Part shown: positions 8,584-16,628 of the stretch, piece after piece
Layout: each line of letters opens with the position of its first letter
Numbering within the stretch: the first letter of the stretch is position 1
Assembly (NCBI GenBank): GCA_020832415.1
Contig: JAFIES010000002.1
Location: forward strand, 1-47,330
Reading direction: 5' to 3'
Source of the DNA: Balneolaceae bacterium
GTDB lineage: Bacteria; Bacteroidota; Rhodothermia; Balneolales; Balneolaceae
DNA length: 47,330 nt
Notes under the pieces: generated by a model
Databases searched by the model: none
Told to the model about the DNA's origin: nothing
The model's input: only the letters and a program-made list of their open reading frames with translations
Program-made: the position numbers and the translations under genes

Positions 8584-9801
8584 ATGCCAAACACCAGATC
8601 TGCCTACATCATCGATGCCGTTCGAACACCAATCGGAAATTTTCGTGGCGCCCTCTCTCCTGTTCGTACCGACGATTTAGCGGCTCACGTGATTAAAGAG
8701 CTCATGCAGCGTAACAGCTCAATTGATCCCACTTTGATAGACGATGTAATTTTTGGATGTGCAAATCAGGCCGGTGAAGATAACAGAAATGTTGCCCGAA
8801 TGGCTCTTCTTCTGGCCGGACTGCCCCATACCGTTCCCGGTGAAACTGTAAACCGGCTTTGTGCTTCAAGTATGTCGGCTGCAATCCATGCAAACAGAGC
8901 CATTAAGGCCGGTGATGGCGAGCTCTTTATCACAGGCGGAGTTGAGCATATGACGCGAGGCCCCTGGGTTGTGTCAAAATCATCAAAACCGTTTGGGAAT
9001 GATGCAGAGATGCACGATTCCAGTTTTGGCTGGCGATTTATAAATCCAAAACTTGATAAGCAGTACGGAACCGATGGAATGGGTATAACCGCAGAAAATC
9101 TGGTGGATCAATATGGCATCAACCGCGAAGATCAGGATGCTTTTGCAGCGTGGTCTCAGCAAAAAGCGGGAAAAGCACAAAGTTCCGGCCGATTGGCTGA
9201 AGAGATCGTACCAGTTGAAATTCCAAGAAGAAAACAGGATCCTCTTATTTTGAGCGATGACGAATTTATCAAGCCCACAACCACTGAAGAAATTCTTTCA
9301 AAACTGAGGCCTGCATTCAAAAAAGATGGCACCGTTACTGCCGGCAATGCATCCGGGCTTAACGATGGGGCCGCTGCCATGCTAATCGCATCGGAAAATT
9401 CAGTAAAAAAACATAATCTGCAGCCGTTGGCTCGAATAGTATCATCAGGCGTGGCCGGAGTTGAACCAAGAATCATGGGAATTGGGCCTGTTTTTGCCTC
9501 AGAAATAGCCCTGAAACGTGCCGGTCTGTCACTTAATGAGATGGACATCATTGAGTTAAACGAGGCATTTTCAGCGCAGGTTCTTGCCTGTACACGTAAA
9601 TTGGGCCTCGAAGATGATGATCCACGTATAAACCCGAATGGCGGAGCCATTGCGCTGGGGCATCCCCTCGGAATGAGTGGTGCACGAATTCTGCAAACCG
9701 CTGCCATTGAACTCCAAAAGCAGAACAAAAAATATGCCCTTGTAACCATGTGTATTGGTGTTGGGCAGGGTTATGCGGTTATCTTAGAAAGAACCAAATG
9801 A
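8584..9801 (+). CDS. Acyl-CoA thiolase, 3-oxoadipyl-CoA thiolase type (PcaF/PaaJ-like)
   Basis: This 405-residue thiolase would cleave a 3-oxoacyl-CoA with CoA to release acetyl-CoA. The nucleophile is Cys93 (NRLCASSM), the His is at 360 (GHPLG) and the second Cys is at 390 (CIGVGQG). The stretch GCANQAGEDNRNVARMA is characteristic of the PcaF/PaaJ group, and length matches. The residue after the Cys93 motif is Ser where many thiolases have Gly (CASG). Its stop codon overlaps the start of the paaY-like gene (ATGA), and paaZ follows, so a role in the phenylacetate pathway is likely. A general fatty-acid thiolase remains possible. Confidence 0.9.
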   Translation: MPNTRSAYIIDAVRTPIGNFRGALSPVRTDDLAAHVIKELMQRNSSIDPTLIDDVIFGCANQAGEDNRNVARMALLLAGLPHTVPGETVNRLCASSMSAAIHANRAIKAGDGELFITGGVEHMTRGPWVVSKSSKPFGNDAEMHDSSFGWRFINPKLDKQYGTDGMGITAENLVDQYGINREDQDAFAAWSQQKAGKAQSSGRLAEEIVPVEIPRRKQDPLILSDDEFIKPTTTEEILSKLRPAFKKDGTVTAGNASGLNDGAAAMLIASENSVKKHNLQPLARIVSSGVAGVEPRIMGIGPVFASEIALKRAGLSLNEMDIIELNEAFSAQVLACTRKLGLEDDDPRINPNGGAIALGHPLGMSGARILQTAAIELQKQNKKYALVTMCIGVGQGYAVILERTK

Positions 9802-10391
9802 TTTACGAATTCAACGGATATAAACCAGTGATTGATGATTCCGCATTTATTCATCCGCTGGCTGCTGTTACCGGAAATGTGATTATTGGCAAGGATGTTT
9901 ATATCGGCCCCGGGGCAGCAATCCGAGGAGATTGGGGGAAAATTGTGATCAAAGACGGATGCAATGTTCAGGAGAACTGTACCATTCATATGTTCCCGGG
10001 AATAACCATTACCCTCCATGAAGCCGCACATATTGGGCACGGAGCTATTATTCACGGAGCAACAGTAGGCAAAAACTGCCTCATTGGTATGAATGCCGTA
10101 ATAATGGATCGGGTAGTTATTGGTGATGAGTCCATCATAGGTGCGCTTGCATTCGTACCCGAAGGTATGCAAATTCCGAACCGAAAAGTTGTGGTTGGGA
10201 ATCCCGCTAAAATTGTAAAAGATGTTTCTGATGAGATGGCCGCCTGGAAATCGGAAGGAACAAAATGGTATCAGTGTCTGCCAAAAGAGATGAAAGAGAC
10301 ATGGAAAGAGTGTGAGCCATTGAGAAAGATTCCTGATGAGAGAGCGGATCAAACCGGTGAGTATAAAACCTGGGGAGAGAGAAAGAAGTGA
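9798..10391 (+). CDS. paaY: PaaY-like hexapeptide-repeat (gamma-carbonic-anhydrase fold) protein
   Basis: This is a left-handed beta-helix protein of 197 residues with hexapeptide repeats (V.GNVIIG.DVYIGPGA...). It has the metal-binding His pattern of the gamma-carbonic anhydrase family (TIHMFPG, HIGHGAIIHG). The C-terminal helix with WKSEGTKWYQ matches PaaY proteins, which are described as thioesterases that rescue CoA trapped in dead-end phenylacetate intermediates. The ATG at 9798 overlaps the thiolase stop codon (ATGA), showing translational coupling, so the start is secure. Confidence 0.9.
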   Translation: MIYEFNGYKPVIDDSAFIHPLAAVTGNVIIGKDVYIGPGAAIRGDWGKIVIKDGCNVQENCTIHMFPGITITLHEAAHIGHGAIIHGATVGKNCLIGMNAVIMDRVVIGDESIIGALAFVPEGMQIPNRKVVVGNPAKIVKDVSDEMAAWKSEGTKWYQCLPKEMKETWKECEPLRKIPDERADQTGEYKTWGERKK

Positions 10392-10440
10392 AGTCAGGAG
10401 GCATGGAATTATTTTTTTGTAAGGAAATTCTCAAAATGTG

Positions 10441-10482
10441 TTCATACAATAAATAATAATAACCACATTGATATTGTATGAA
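10441..10482. promoter_or_regulatory. 10-bp inverted repeat straddling the start codon of the four-helix-bundle gene
   Basis: TTCATACAAT (10441-10450) and ATTGTATGAA (10473-10482) are perfect inverted repeats with a 22-nt loop. The right arm contains the ATG at 10478-10480. In RNA the hairpin would bury the start codon; in DNA it could be an operator. Either is an inference. Confidence 0.5.
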
Positions 10483-10843
10483 AAAGCCATCTAAGACATT
10501 CCAAGAATTAATCGTTTGGAGAAAAGCACATCAGTTCGTTCTAAACGTATATTCTTTAACTTCAAACTTTCCAAAACACGAAATTTATGGCCTTACTTCC
10601 CAATTTCGAAGAGCCTCAATTTCTATTGCCGCAAATATTGCTGAGGGTTATAAAAAGCAGGGTACTGCCGATAAAGCAAGATATTTAAATATTGCTCACG
10701 GTTCACTTGAAGAGTGTCGCTACTACATCATCCTGACAAAAGATTTAGAATATGGTAATGTAGATGCCTTACATAATTCCATCGAAGAAGTGAGTAAGTT
10801 ACTTTACTCTTACCGCAAAGCCATTCTAAATAACAGCTCCTGA
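10478..10843 (+). CDS. Four-helix bundle protein (S23 / 23S rRNA intervening-sequence family)
   Basis: This 121-residue helical protein has the family hallmarks: an FQELIVWRKAH start, a LTSQFRRASISIAANIAEG middle and a SLEECRYYIIL third helix. Members are small pentameric helix bundles. Some are encoded inside intervening sequences of 23S rRNA genes, and many, as here, stand alone. Function is unknown. It sits between paaY and paaZ with no metabolic link to them, and the 3' flank is a low-complexity run of CTG(T/C)ATTCTG-like repeats, so it looks like a later insertion. Its start codon lies in a perfect inverted repeat. Confidence 0.9.
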   Translation: MKKPSKTFQELIVWRKAHQFVLNVYSLTSNFPKHEIYGLTSQFRRASISIAANIAEGYKKQGTADKARYLNIAHGSLEECRYYIILTKDLEYGNVDALHNSIEEVSKLLYSYRKAILNNSS

Positions 10844-10925
10844 ATTCTGCATTCTGTTTCCTGTATTCTGAATCCTATTCCCTATATTTCAAATCACAAA
10901 TCTAAACACATGTTGATTATTCATT

Positions 10926-12962
10926 ATGATTCGAGTTACGTCCTACTTACAGGGAAATTGGGTTGATTCAGGGAACTACTCCGAACTGATTAGTGCAGTA
11001 ACCGGAGAACCAGTAGCTGTTTTTCACGAAGCTGAGTTAGATTACGGAGCCACCTGTCGGTACGCCAAAGAGGTTGGTGGACCTGTTATCAGGAATTTGA
11101 CCATCCATGAGCGTGCGTTCAAAATCAAATTTCTTGCGCAGTATCTGCTTGAGAGAAAAGAGAAGTACTATGAAATATCCACCCATACCGGGGCAACCCG
11201 TCGCGACTCCTGGATTGACATAGAGGGCGGAATACTTACAGCATTTGGTATATCGAGCCAGGCAAGGCGTAATCTCTCCGATCTCCCCTGGCATGTGGAA
11301 GGCCCGGAAGTAACCCTTTCGAGAAAGGGTACATTTACCGGTCAGCATATTTGCGTGCCACGCCGCGGAGTATCTGTTCAAATCAACGCGTTTAATTTTC
11401 CGGTTTGGGGAATGCTTGAGAAACTTGCACCGGCTTTTATTGCCGGCCTCCCTTCCATCATCAAACCATCTCCGCTCGGCTCTTATTTAGCTTTCGAGGT
11501 TTTTCGTGATATCGTTGAATCAAAAATTTTACCGGAGGGCTCTGTTCAGTTCATCGCAGCGAATGTTCCCGGAGATCTGTTTGATCATCTCACAAGCCAG
11601 GATAGTGTGGCATTTACAGGATCAGCGGCAACCGGAAGTAAACTGAAGGCTCATCCTTCAATCATAAAAAATAATGTCCACTTTAATCTTGAGGCCGACT
11701 CATTGAACTGCTCCATTCTTGGTGAGGATGTTACACCGGATATGGAAGAGTTCGATCTCTTTATTAAAGAAGTAGCCAATGAAATGACGGTGAAAACCGG
11801 CCAAAAATGTACGGCCATTCGGCGGACCATTGTACCTAAAAACTGCCTTGATGAGGTAATTGATGCATTGAAAAACCGCCTCGAAAAAAATGTAACCGGT
11901 GATCCCTCTCTTAAAGAGACCCGAATGGGCCCGCTTGCAAGTATTGAACAAGCAGATCGGTTTGAGGAGCAATTCCAAAAACTCAGTGAAATAACAGAGT
12001 CGGTTTATGCTGCTTCTAATCTGAACGGTGCATATTCAGGAGCACGCCTGCTTGTTTGCCACAAACCTGTTGAGTTGGATGAAGTCCACATAATTGAAGC
12101 TTTCGGGCCGCTTACAACCATCATGCCATACAATAGCGTTGATGAAGCCATCGAAATTGCCAATATGGCTGATGGCTCACTTGTGGGTTCTCTGTTCACC
12201 GCTGATGATACCATCGCAGCAAAAGTTGTTATGAATTGCGCCCCCTATCACGGGCGATTTATGGTGATTAACAGACATTCCGCAGCCGAATCAACCGGGC
12301 ATGGTTCACCTATTGCATCACTGGTACATGGCGGGCCGGGACGCGCGGGAGCGGGCGAAGAGCTGGGTGGCTACAGGGCTGTTTTGCATAACATGCAAAG
12401 AGTGGCACTTCAAGGCTCGCCAACAACTCTTCGAAATATCACAAAACAGCATATCAAAGGTGCAGAGACGGAAGAATCAGCCATTCATCCCTTCAAAAAA
12501 TATTATGAAGATATTCGAATTGGCGAAGCGCTGACAACCGGAAAACGAACCGTAACAGAAAAGGATGTTGAAGATTTTGCCGGCTTAACCGGTGATCATT
12601 TTTATGCGCATACAGATCCCGATGCAGCTGCACGATCCATTTTCGGAAAAATAGTTGCTCACGGATACTTTGTACTTTCGGCAACAGCCGGGTTGTTTGT
12701 CCATCCGGACGAAGGCCCAGTTTTGTTGAATTATGGTCTTGAAGATTTGAGATTTACAGCCCCGGTTTTTCCCGGAGATACCATTCAGGCAAAATTGATT
12801 GTAAAGCGAAAAACGCGCCGCCAGCAACGCGAAACCGACAAGCACCCCTACGGAATGGTTTGGTTTGCCGTTGAAGTGACCAACCAGGAGAATACTCTCG
12901 TGGCAGAGTACACAATTCTTACACTTGTAAAGAGAAAAGAAAAACTTGAGATCGACCGGTAA
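10926..12962 (+). CDS. paaZ: Bifunctional PaaZ: oxepin-CoA hydrolase / 3-oxo-5,6-dehydrosuberyl-CoA semialdehyde dehydrogenase
   Basis: PaaZ opens the oxepin-CoA ring and oxidises the resulting aldehyde in phenylacetate catabolism. Residues 1-520 are an aldehyde dehydrogenase with Glu256 (NLEADS) and the nucleophile Cys295 (GQKCTAIRR). These fall on the same numbers as the catalytic residues reported for E. coli PaaZ. Residues about 530-678 are a MaoC-type hydratase with Asp557 and His562 in GDHFYAH, four residues offset from E. coli. The length of 678 is normal for full bifunctional PaaZ. The ring-activating paaABCE, paaG and paaK genes are not in this window and would have to lie elsewhere. 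Confidence 0.96.
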   Translation: MIRVTSYLQGNWVDSGNYSELISAVTGEPVAVFHEAELDYGATCRYAKEVGGPVIRNLTIHERAFKIKFLAQYLLERKEKYYEISTHTGATRRDSWIDIEGGILTAFGISSQARRNLSDLPWHVEGPEVTLSRKGTFTGQHICVPRRGVSVQINAFNFPVWGMLEKLAPAFIAGLPSIIKPSPLGSYLAFEVFRDIVESKILPEGSVQFIAANVPGDLFDHLTSQDSVAFTGSAATGSKLKAHPSIIKNNVHFNLEADSLNCSILGEDVTPDMEEFDLFIKEVANEMTVKTGQKCTAIRRTIVPKNCLDEVIDALKNRLEKNVTGDPSLKETRMGPLASIEQADRFEEQFQKLSEITESVYAASNLNGAYSGARLLVCHKPVELDEVHIIEAFGPLTTIMPYNSVDEAIEIANMADGSLVGSLFTADDTIAAKVVMNCAPYHGRFMVINRHSAAESTGHGSPIASLVHGGPGRAGAGEELGGYRAVLHNMQRVALQGSPTTLRNITKQHIKGAETEESAIHPFKKYYEDIRIGEALTTGKRTVTEKDVEDFAGLTGDHFYAHTDPDAAARSIFGKIVAHGYFVLSATAGLFVHPDEGPVLLNYGLEDLRFTAPVFPGDTIQAKLIVKRKTRRQQRETDKHPYGMVWFAVEVTNQENTLVAEYTILTLVKRKEKLEIDR

Positions 12963-13014
12963 TTTGTTGAAAAAAGCCTATTTTTGAGCCGCTATTATCT
13001 CTTAAATTTATTTT

Positions 13015-14208
13015 ATGACAAATACCGCCGAGCTGATTGACCATTCAGAACAATTAGAACAATGTGTAAAGGGATTACAAAAATCTGAACAAATTGCCAT
13101 TGATCTGGAGTTTGATAAAAACTTCCACCGATATGGCTTTAACCTTTGTCTTGTTCAAATTTTTGATGGTAACTCCTGCTATCTGATTGATCCACTGAGT
13201 ACAAACCTGAACATTGAACTGCTCTTCCCTCTACTCGAAGACAACTCCGTGCAAAAAGTATGCTTTTCGTTCGATGAAGATTTGAGGCTGCTGCATTCTA
13301 TCGGCTGTTTCCCGAAAAACCTGTACGATCTCGATATTGCATCGCGGATGCTCAATTATCCGGCAATGTCGCTAACCAACCTGGTCGAAGAAGTTCTTGA
13401 TGTTGAATTGGTTTCATCATCACAAAAAAGTAATTGGTATAAAAGACCACTCACTGAAAAACAGCTTGCCTATGCCGCTGATGATGTTCTCCATCTTCTC
13501 AAGCTGAAAGAGTTGTTTGATGGAAAAATCTCCTCAGAAAAAGTTTCAGACTGGATCAATGAAGAAAATGAGTCTCTGAACAAACTGAATTACAGCAACA
13601 TCAACCATAATGAAATTGTAAAAGAGAAAGACAAAAATCATTTCAGTGAATTTGAGTGGCACATCTACAAAAAACTTCTCTACTGGCGTGATGAGCTTGC
13701 GGAAAAGTACAACAAGCCTCCCTTTCAGATAGTGGACAATAACCTCATCAAAACACTTGCTAAGAATCCATCCGACAGAATCCACTGGCTGAACCGGCGC
13801 GGTGTTTATAAGAGACTAAAAACCAAAGAGGTATCCGACGAGATCATCCAATTGCTCTCGGATGCGCAGGCTGAAGCGGATGAAATGGGCCTGTCACGCG
13901 AAAAACCGGCAAAAAAACAGCTTAATTCAGAAGAGTATAAAGAGATGATGACTGAAAAAAGAAGGGTAAACCTTCTGAAGAGCACCTTCTTCAAGCCGGT
14001 AAAAGAGCGAGTAGAAGAGGTATACGGATCAGAATTTGCCAACTACATTTTAAGCAACCGCATCATTTCTGATATTATTACAGGCAGCAATGGCCAGATC
14101 AAATCGTACAAACTTGAGCTGATTGAACAGGTTGCAGATGATTTAAACCTCGACACACAGCCGCTTAAAGAGTGTATCCGCCTGAATGGGAATGGAACTT
14201 CGAAGTGA
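13015..14208 (+). CDS. rnd: Ribonuclease D
   Basis: This 3'-5' exoribonuclease acts in tRNA 3'-end maturation. The DEDDy motifs are visible: Exo I IDLEF near residue 28-32, Exo II with CFSFDEDL near 84-91, and Exo III YAADD near 150. An HRDC domain follows (FEWHIYKKLLYWRDELAEKYNKPP onward) and a second helical domain fills the C terminus. The length of 397 residues is slightly longer than E. coli RNase D (375). It lies 52 bp after paaZ and ends 11 bp from the convergent GMC gene. Confidence 0.93.
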   Translation: MTNTAELIDHSEQLEQCVKGLQKSEQIAIDLEFDKNFHRYGFNLCLVQIFDGNSCYLIDPLSTNLNIELLFPLLEDNSVQKVCFSFDEDLRLLHSIGCFPKNLYDLDIASRMLNYPAMSLTNLVEEVLDVELVSSSQKSNWYKRPLTEKQLAYAADDVLHLLKLKELFDGKISSEKVSDWINEENESLNKLNYSNINHNEIVKEKDKNHFSEFEWHIYKKLLYWRDELAEKYNKPPFQIVDNNLIKTLAKNPSDRIHWLNRRGVYKRLKTKEVSDEIIQLLSDAQAEADEMGLSREKPAKKQLNSEEYKEMMTEKRRVNLLKSTFFKPVKERVEEVYGSEFANYILSNRIISDIITGSNGQIKSYKLELIEQVADDLNLDTQPLKECIRLNGNGTSK

Positions 14209-14219
14209 TTTAAAATTCT

Positions 14220-15938
14220 TTAAAGATTCCCTTTTTGCATCTCATCAGCGGCATAATTTGCAGCACGTGCTGTTAATGCCATAAATGTTAATGAAGGATT
14301 TTGAATAGCCACGGAGCTGAATGCTGCGCCATCGGTCACAAATACATTCTTACAGCCGTGTACCTGGTTCCATTCATTCAATATTGACGTTTCGGGATCT
14401 TTACCCATTCTTGCACCTCCCACTTCATGGATATCCAGTCCCGGTGCCTGTCTTGTATCGGTGGTGCGAATATTTTTAGCCCCGGCAAGATCAAGCATTT
14501 CAGCGCCTTGTGTGAGAAAATCCTGCAGAAGTTTTTCGTCATTATCTGTGTAATCTACCGATGTGATGAGCTGAGGTATTCCCCACGGATCGGTTTCCGT
14601 TTCGCTTAAACGAACATGATTTTCGTACCTCGGAACGGTTTCGCCCTGCATCATCATAAACACACCCCAGCTGCCCGGTGACGCCATTTCCTGTTTTAAA
14701 CCGGCGCCGATATGCTCTTGCCGAACTCCACGCTGCCAGCCCTGCCTTGCTGCTCCGAATGCAATCAGATATTTACCCTGAAAATCTGCATCGCTATCCT
14801 GCCCGTATACATTTCGGAATGAGGGCATAATAGCCTGAGTTGGCCTCCGGCCGTAATAGTATTGATCTTCAAATCCTTCCATCTCGGCCGAAAGTGAGCC
14901 GCGATAATTGTGAAAAGTAATGTATCGCCCAAGCAGGCCATTATCATTTCCGAGTCCCTCAGGAAAACGGTTTGATTTACTGTTCAACAGAATCAAATTT
15001 GAATTGAGGCATGCGGCATTCACAAAAATAATTCTGGCGTAATACTCTTCAGCCTCTTTTGTATTGGCATCGATAACCCTCACACCGGTTGCTTTGCCCG
15101 AATTCTCATCATATATAATCGACTCAACAACAGCATGGGTTCGTTTAGTGAGATTGCCAGTATTTTCTGCCCATGGCAAAGTAGCAGAATTGGAGCTGAA
15201 GTAGGCACCGTAGGGACAGCCACGATAGCAGAGATTCCTCGCCATGCACATTCCACGGTTCTGCTGCAGATGAATTTGGCGCAACTCCGTTAAATGAGCA
15301 CATCGTCCATGCAGTACATGCCGGTTGCTGTAAGCGGCTTCAACTTTCTCTTTGATCTCTTTCTCAACACAGTTCAGTTCAAAGGGGGGTAAAAATTCGC
15401 CATCCGGCAGATGGTCCAGTCCATCTTTATTCCCACTCCAGCCTACAAAATGCTCCACATGGCTGTACCAAGGGGCAATCTCATCGTAAGTGATGGGCCA
15501 CTCAATACCATAACCATCGCGGGCGGGCCCTTCAAAATCGTACCTGCTCCAGCGCTGTCCCTGTCGTGCCCAAATCAGGCTTTTCCCCCCTTCCTGGTAA
15601 CCTCGTATCCAGTCGAATGGCTTTTCCTGCTGATAGGGATGCTCCTCATCCTTCACAAAAAAGTGCTCGGTGGTTTCATCGTACGCGTAACAACGTGCTA
15701 CAATGGGATTTTTCTCGAGCTCATCATGAGGCAGACGTCCCCTGAAGTTAAACTCCCAGGGGTCTTTGGTGTCTGTGGGATAATCATCCCGGTGTTTTAC
15801 CGGACGGCCGCGCTCCAAAACAAGTGTTTTCAGCCCTCGTTCACAAAGTTCTTTAGCAGCCCAACCGCCGCTTATACCGGACCCGATAACAATTGCATCA
15901 TAGGTGCGGTTATCTCTGGATTTACCTACAAATTCCAT
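14220..15938 (-). CDS. GMC-family FAD-dependent oxidoreductase
   Basis: This 572-residue flavoprotein has the N-terminal dinucleotide-binding motif GSGISGG (residues 19-25) followed by LVLERG. It has the GMC C-terminal active-site pair, with His in DIHEVGGARMG and Asn in IQNPSLT. It resembles the gluconate/2-keto-gluconate dehydrogenase and glucose-methanol-choline group that oxidises sugar or polyol hydroxyls. No gluconate dehydrogenase subunit 3 or cytochrome partner is beside it, and there is no clear Tat or Sec signal, so the substrate and electron acceptor are unknown. The gap upstream carries a terminator and an unusual triple repeat. Confidence 0.9.
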   Translation of the reverse strand: MEFVGKSRDNRTYDAIVIGSGISGGWAAKELCERGLKTLVLERGRPVKHRDDYPTDTKDPWEFNFRGRLPHDELEKNPIVARCYAYDETTEHFFVKDEEHPYQQEKPFDWIRGYQEGGKSLIWARQGQRWSRYDFEGPARDGYGIEWPITYDEIAPWYSHVEHFVGWSGNKDGLDHLPDGEFLPPFELNCVEKEIKEKVEAAYSNRHVLHGRCAHLTELRQIHLQQNRGMCMARNLCYRGCPYGAYFSSNSATLPWAENTGNLTKRTHAVVESIIYDENSGKATGVRVIDANTKEAEEYYARIIFVNAACLNSNLILLNSKSNRFPEGLGNDNGLLGRYITFHNYRGSLSAEMEGFEDQYYYGRRPTQAIMPSFRNVYGQDSDADFQGKYLIAFGAARQGWQRGVRQEHIGAGLKQEMASPGSWGVFMMMQGETVPRYENHVRLSETETDPWGIPQLITSVDYTDNDEKLLQDFLTQGAEMLDLAGAKNIRTTDTRQAPGLDIHEVGGARMGKDPETSILNEWNQVHGCKNVFVTDGAAFSSVAIQNPSLTFMALTARAANYAADEMQKGNL

Positions 15939-16040
15939 AGCAGAGTTTTTAATATTACAGATAGATGATGGCAGTTAAGTAACTCAATTTTCACCTGCTC
16001 CACAACTCAATTTTAGGTAAGGATGTAACGAATTGTTAAC

Positions 16041-16077
16041 AAAAAAATAAGGGAACCGATACTATCGATTCCCTTTT
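16041..16077 (-). terminator. Strong hairpin terminator downstream of the DUF2892 gene
   Basis: AAGGGAACCGATA (16049-16061) and TATCGATTCCCTT (16063-16075) pair over 13 positions with one mismatch-type wobble. On the minus strand the stem is followed by A then seven T (complement of 16041-16047), a classic intrinsic terminator for transcripts from the DUF2892 gene. It also separates that gene from the GMC oxidoreductase. Confidence 0.85.
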
Positions 16078-16081
16078 CATA

Positions 16082-16151
16082 TTTTCTCTCTTTGACAGGA
16101 CTCTTTTCTCTCTTTTATAAGACTCCTGATTTCACATTAGTTTTCTCTCTT
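16082..16151. repeat. Three copies of an 11-bp repeat (TTTTCTCTCTT)
   Basis: TTTTCTCTCTT occurs at 16082-16092, 16104-16114 and 16141-16151. The first two copies are also followed by similar sequence (ACAGGACTC and ATAAGACTC). They lie between the DUF2892 stop and the terminator, so on the minus strand they read AAGAGAGAAAA in the 3' untranslated region. Purpose unknown. Confidence 0.6.
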
Positions 16152-16169
16152 GTTCCGTATTTGTACCCT

Positions 16170-16376
16170 TTAATTTTCCCTTTCAAGGTTCGGATCCATC
16201 GTACTCATTCTTAGTACCCTGTATATCGGGCAGAATGAAATGGCACCCGAAATTACGGGGATTAACCCGATAAAGCCCCAGTAGCTGTCGAAGTACAAGC
16301 CAAACGCAACAATTAGTGTACCTAAAATTACGCGTATAATGGAATCCATGTAACCAACATTTTTCTTTAAAATCAT
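16170..16376 (-). CDS. Small DUF2892 (YgaP-type) inner-membrane protein
   Basis: This 68-residue protein has the DUF2892 layout: N-terminal KKNVGYMDSIIRVILGT, two transmembrane segments, and a conserved C-P-x-Y in the second (FCPIYRVL). In other bacteria this domain is found alone or attached to rhodanese domains (YgaP). The function of stand-alone copies is not established. The gene is monocistronic, divergent from mtnA and closed by its own strong terminator. Confidence 0.85.
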   Translation of the reverse strand: MILKKNVGYMDSIIRVILGTLIVAFGLYFDSYWGFIGLIPVISGAISFCPIYRVLRMSTMDPNLEREN

Positions 16377-16524
16377 AACCTTACCTCATCTCTGTTTTTT
16401 TGTAGTTTCAGATCATTTACGTTTTTCAATTTATTTGATCCCGTTTCTGATCCTTTCCTTAATGCTGCTATATGATATCTAATTCTGTAGCTGACTATGA
16501 AGAGTGTAAACCTGATTGTGTATT

Positions 16525-16560
16525 AGGGAAGCTTCTTAAGAGGGCATCAGGGGTTTCCCT
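16525..16560. promoter_or_regulatory. Inverted-repeat element upstream of mtnA
   Basis: The 252-bp gap between DUF2892 and mtnA holds AGGGAA (16525-16530) pairing with TTCCCT (16555-16560). The overlapping AGGG-N4-CCCT palindrome (16549-16560) looks like a half-site pair for a dimeric regulator. I do not recognise a SAM riboswitch here. An operator or leader hairpin is possible but unproven. Confidence 0.3.
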
Positions 16561-16628
16561 ACCACTTGAAGGGGAAAGTTGTTTATATCCTCTTATGATA
16601 TGCCTATTTTGTAAATAAATGATGAACT

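Noticed and set aside
9156-9749. 197-residue open frame on the minus strand
   Set aside because: It is a shadow of the thiolase gene, with Ser/Ala-rich translation typical of antisense frames.
9771-10352. 193-residue open frame on the minus strand
   Set aside because: It lies fully opposite the paaY-like gene, whose hexapeptide repeats and conserved His residues are clear. The minus-strand frame has no family features.
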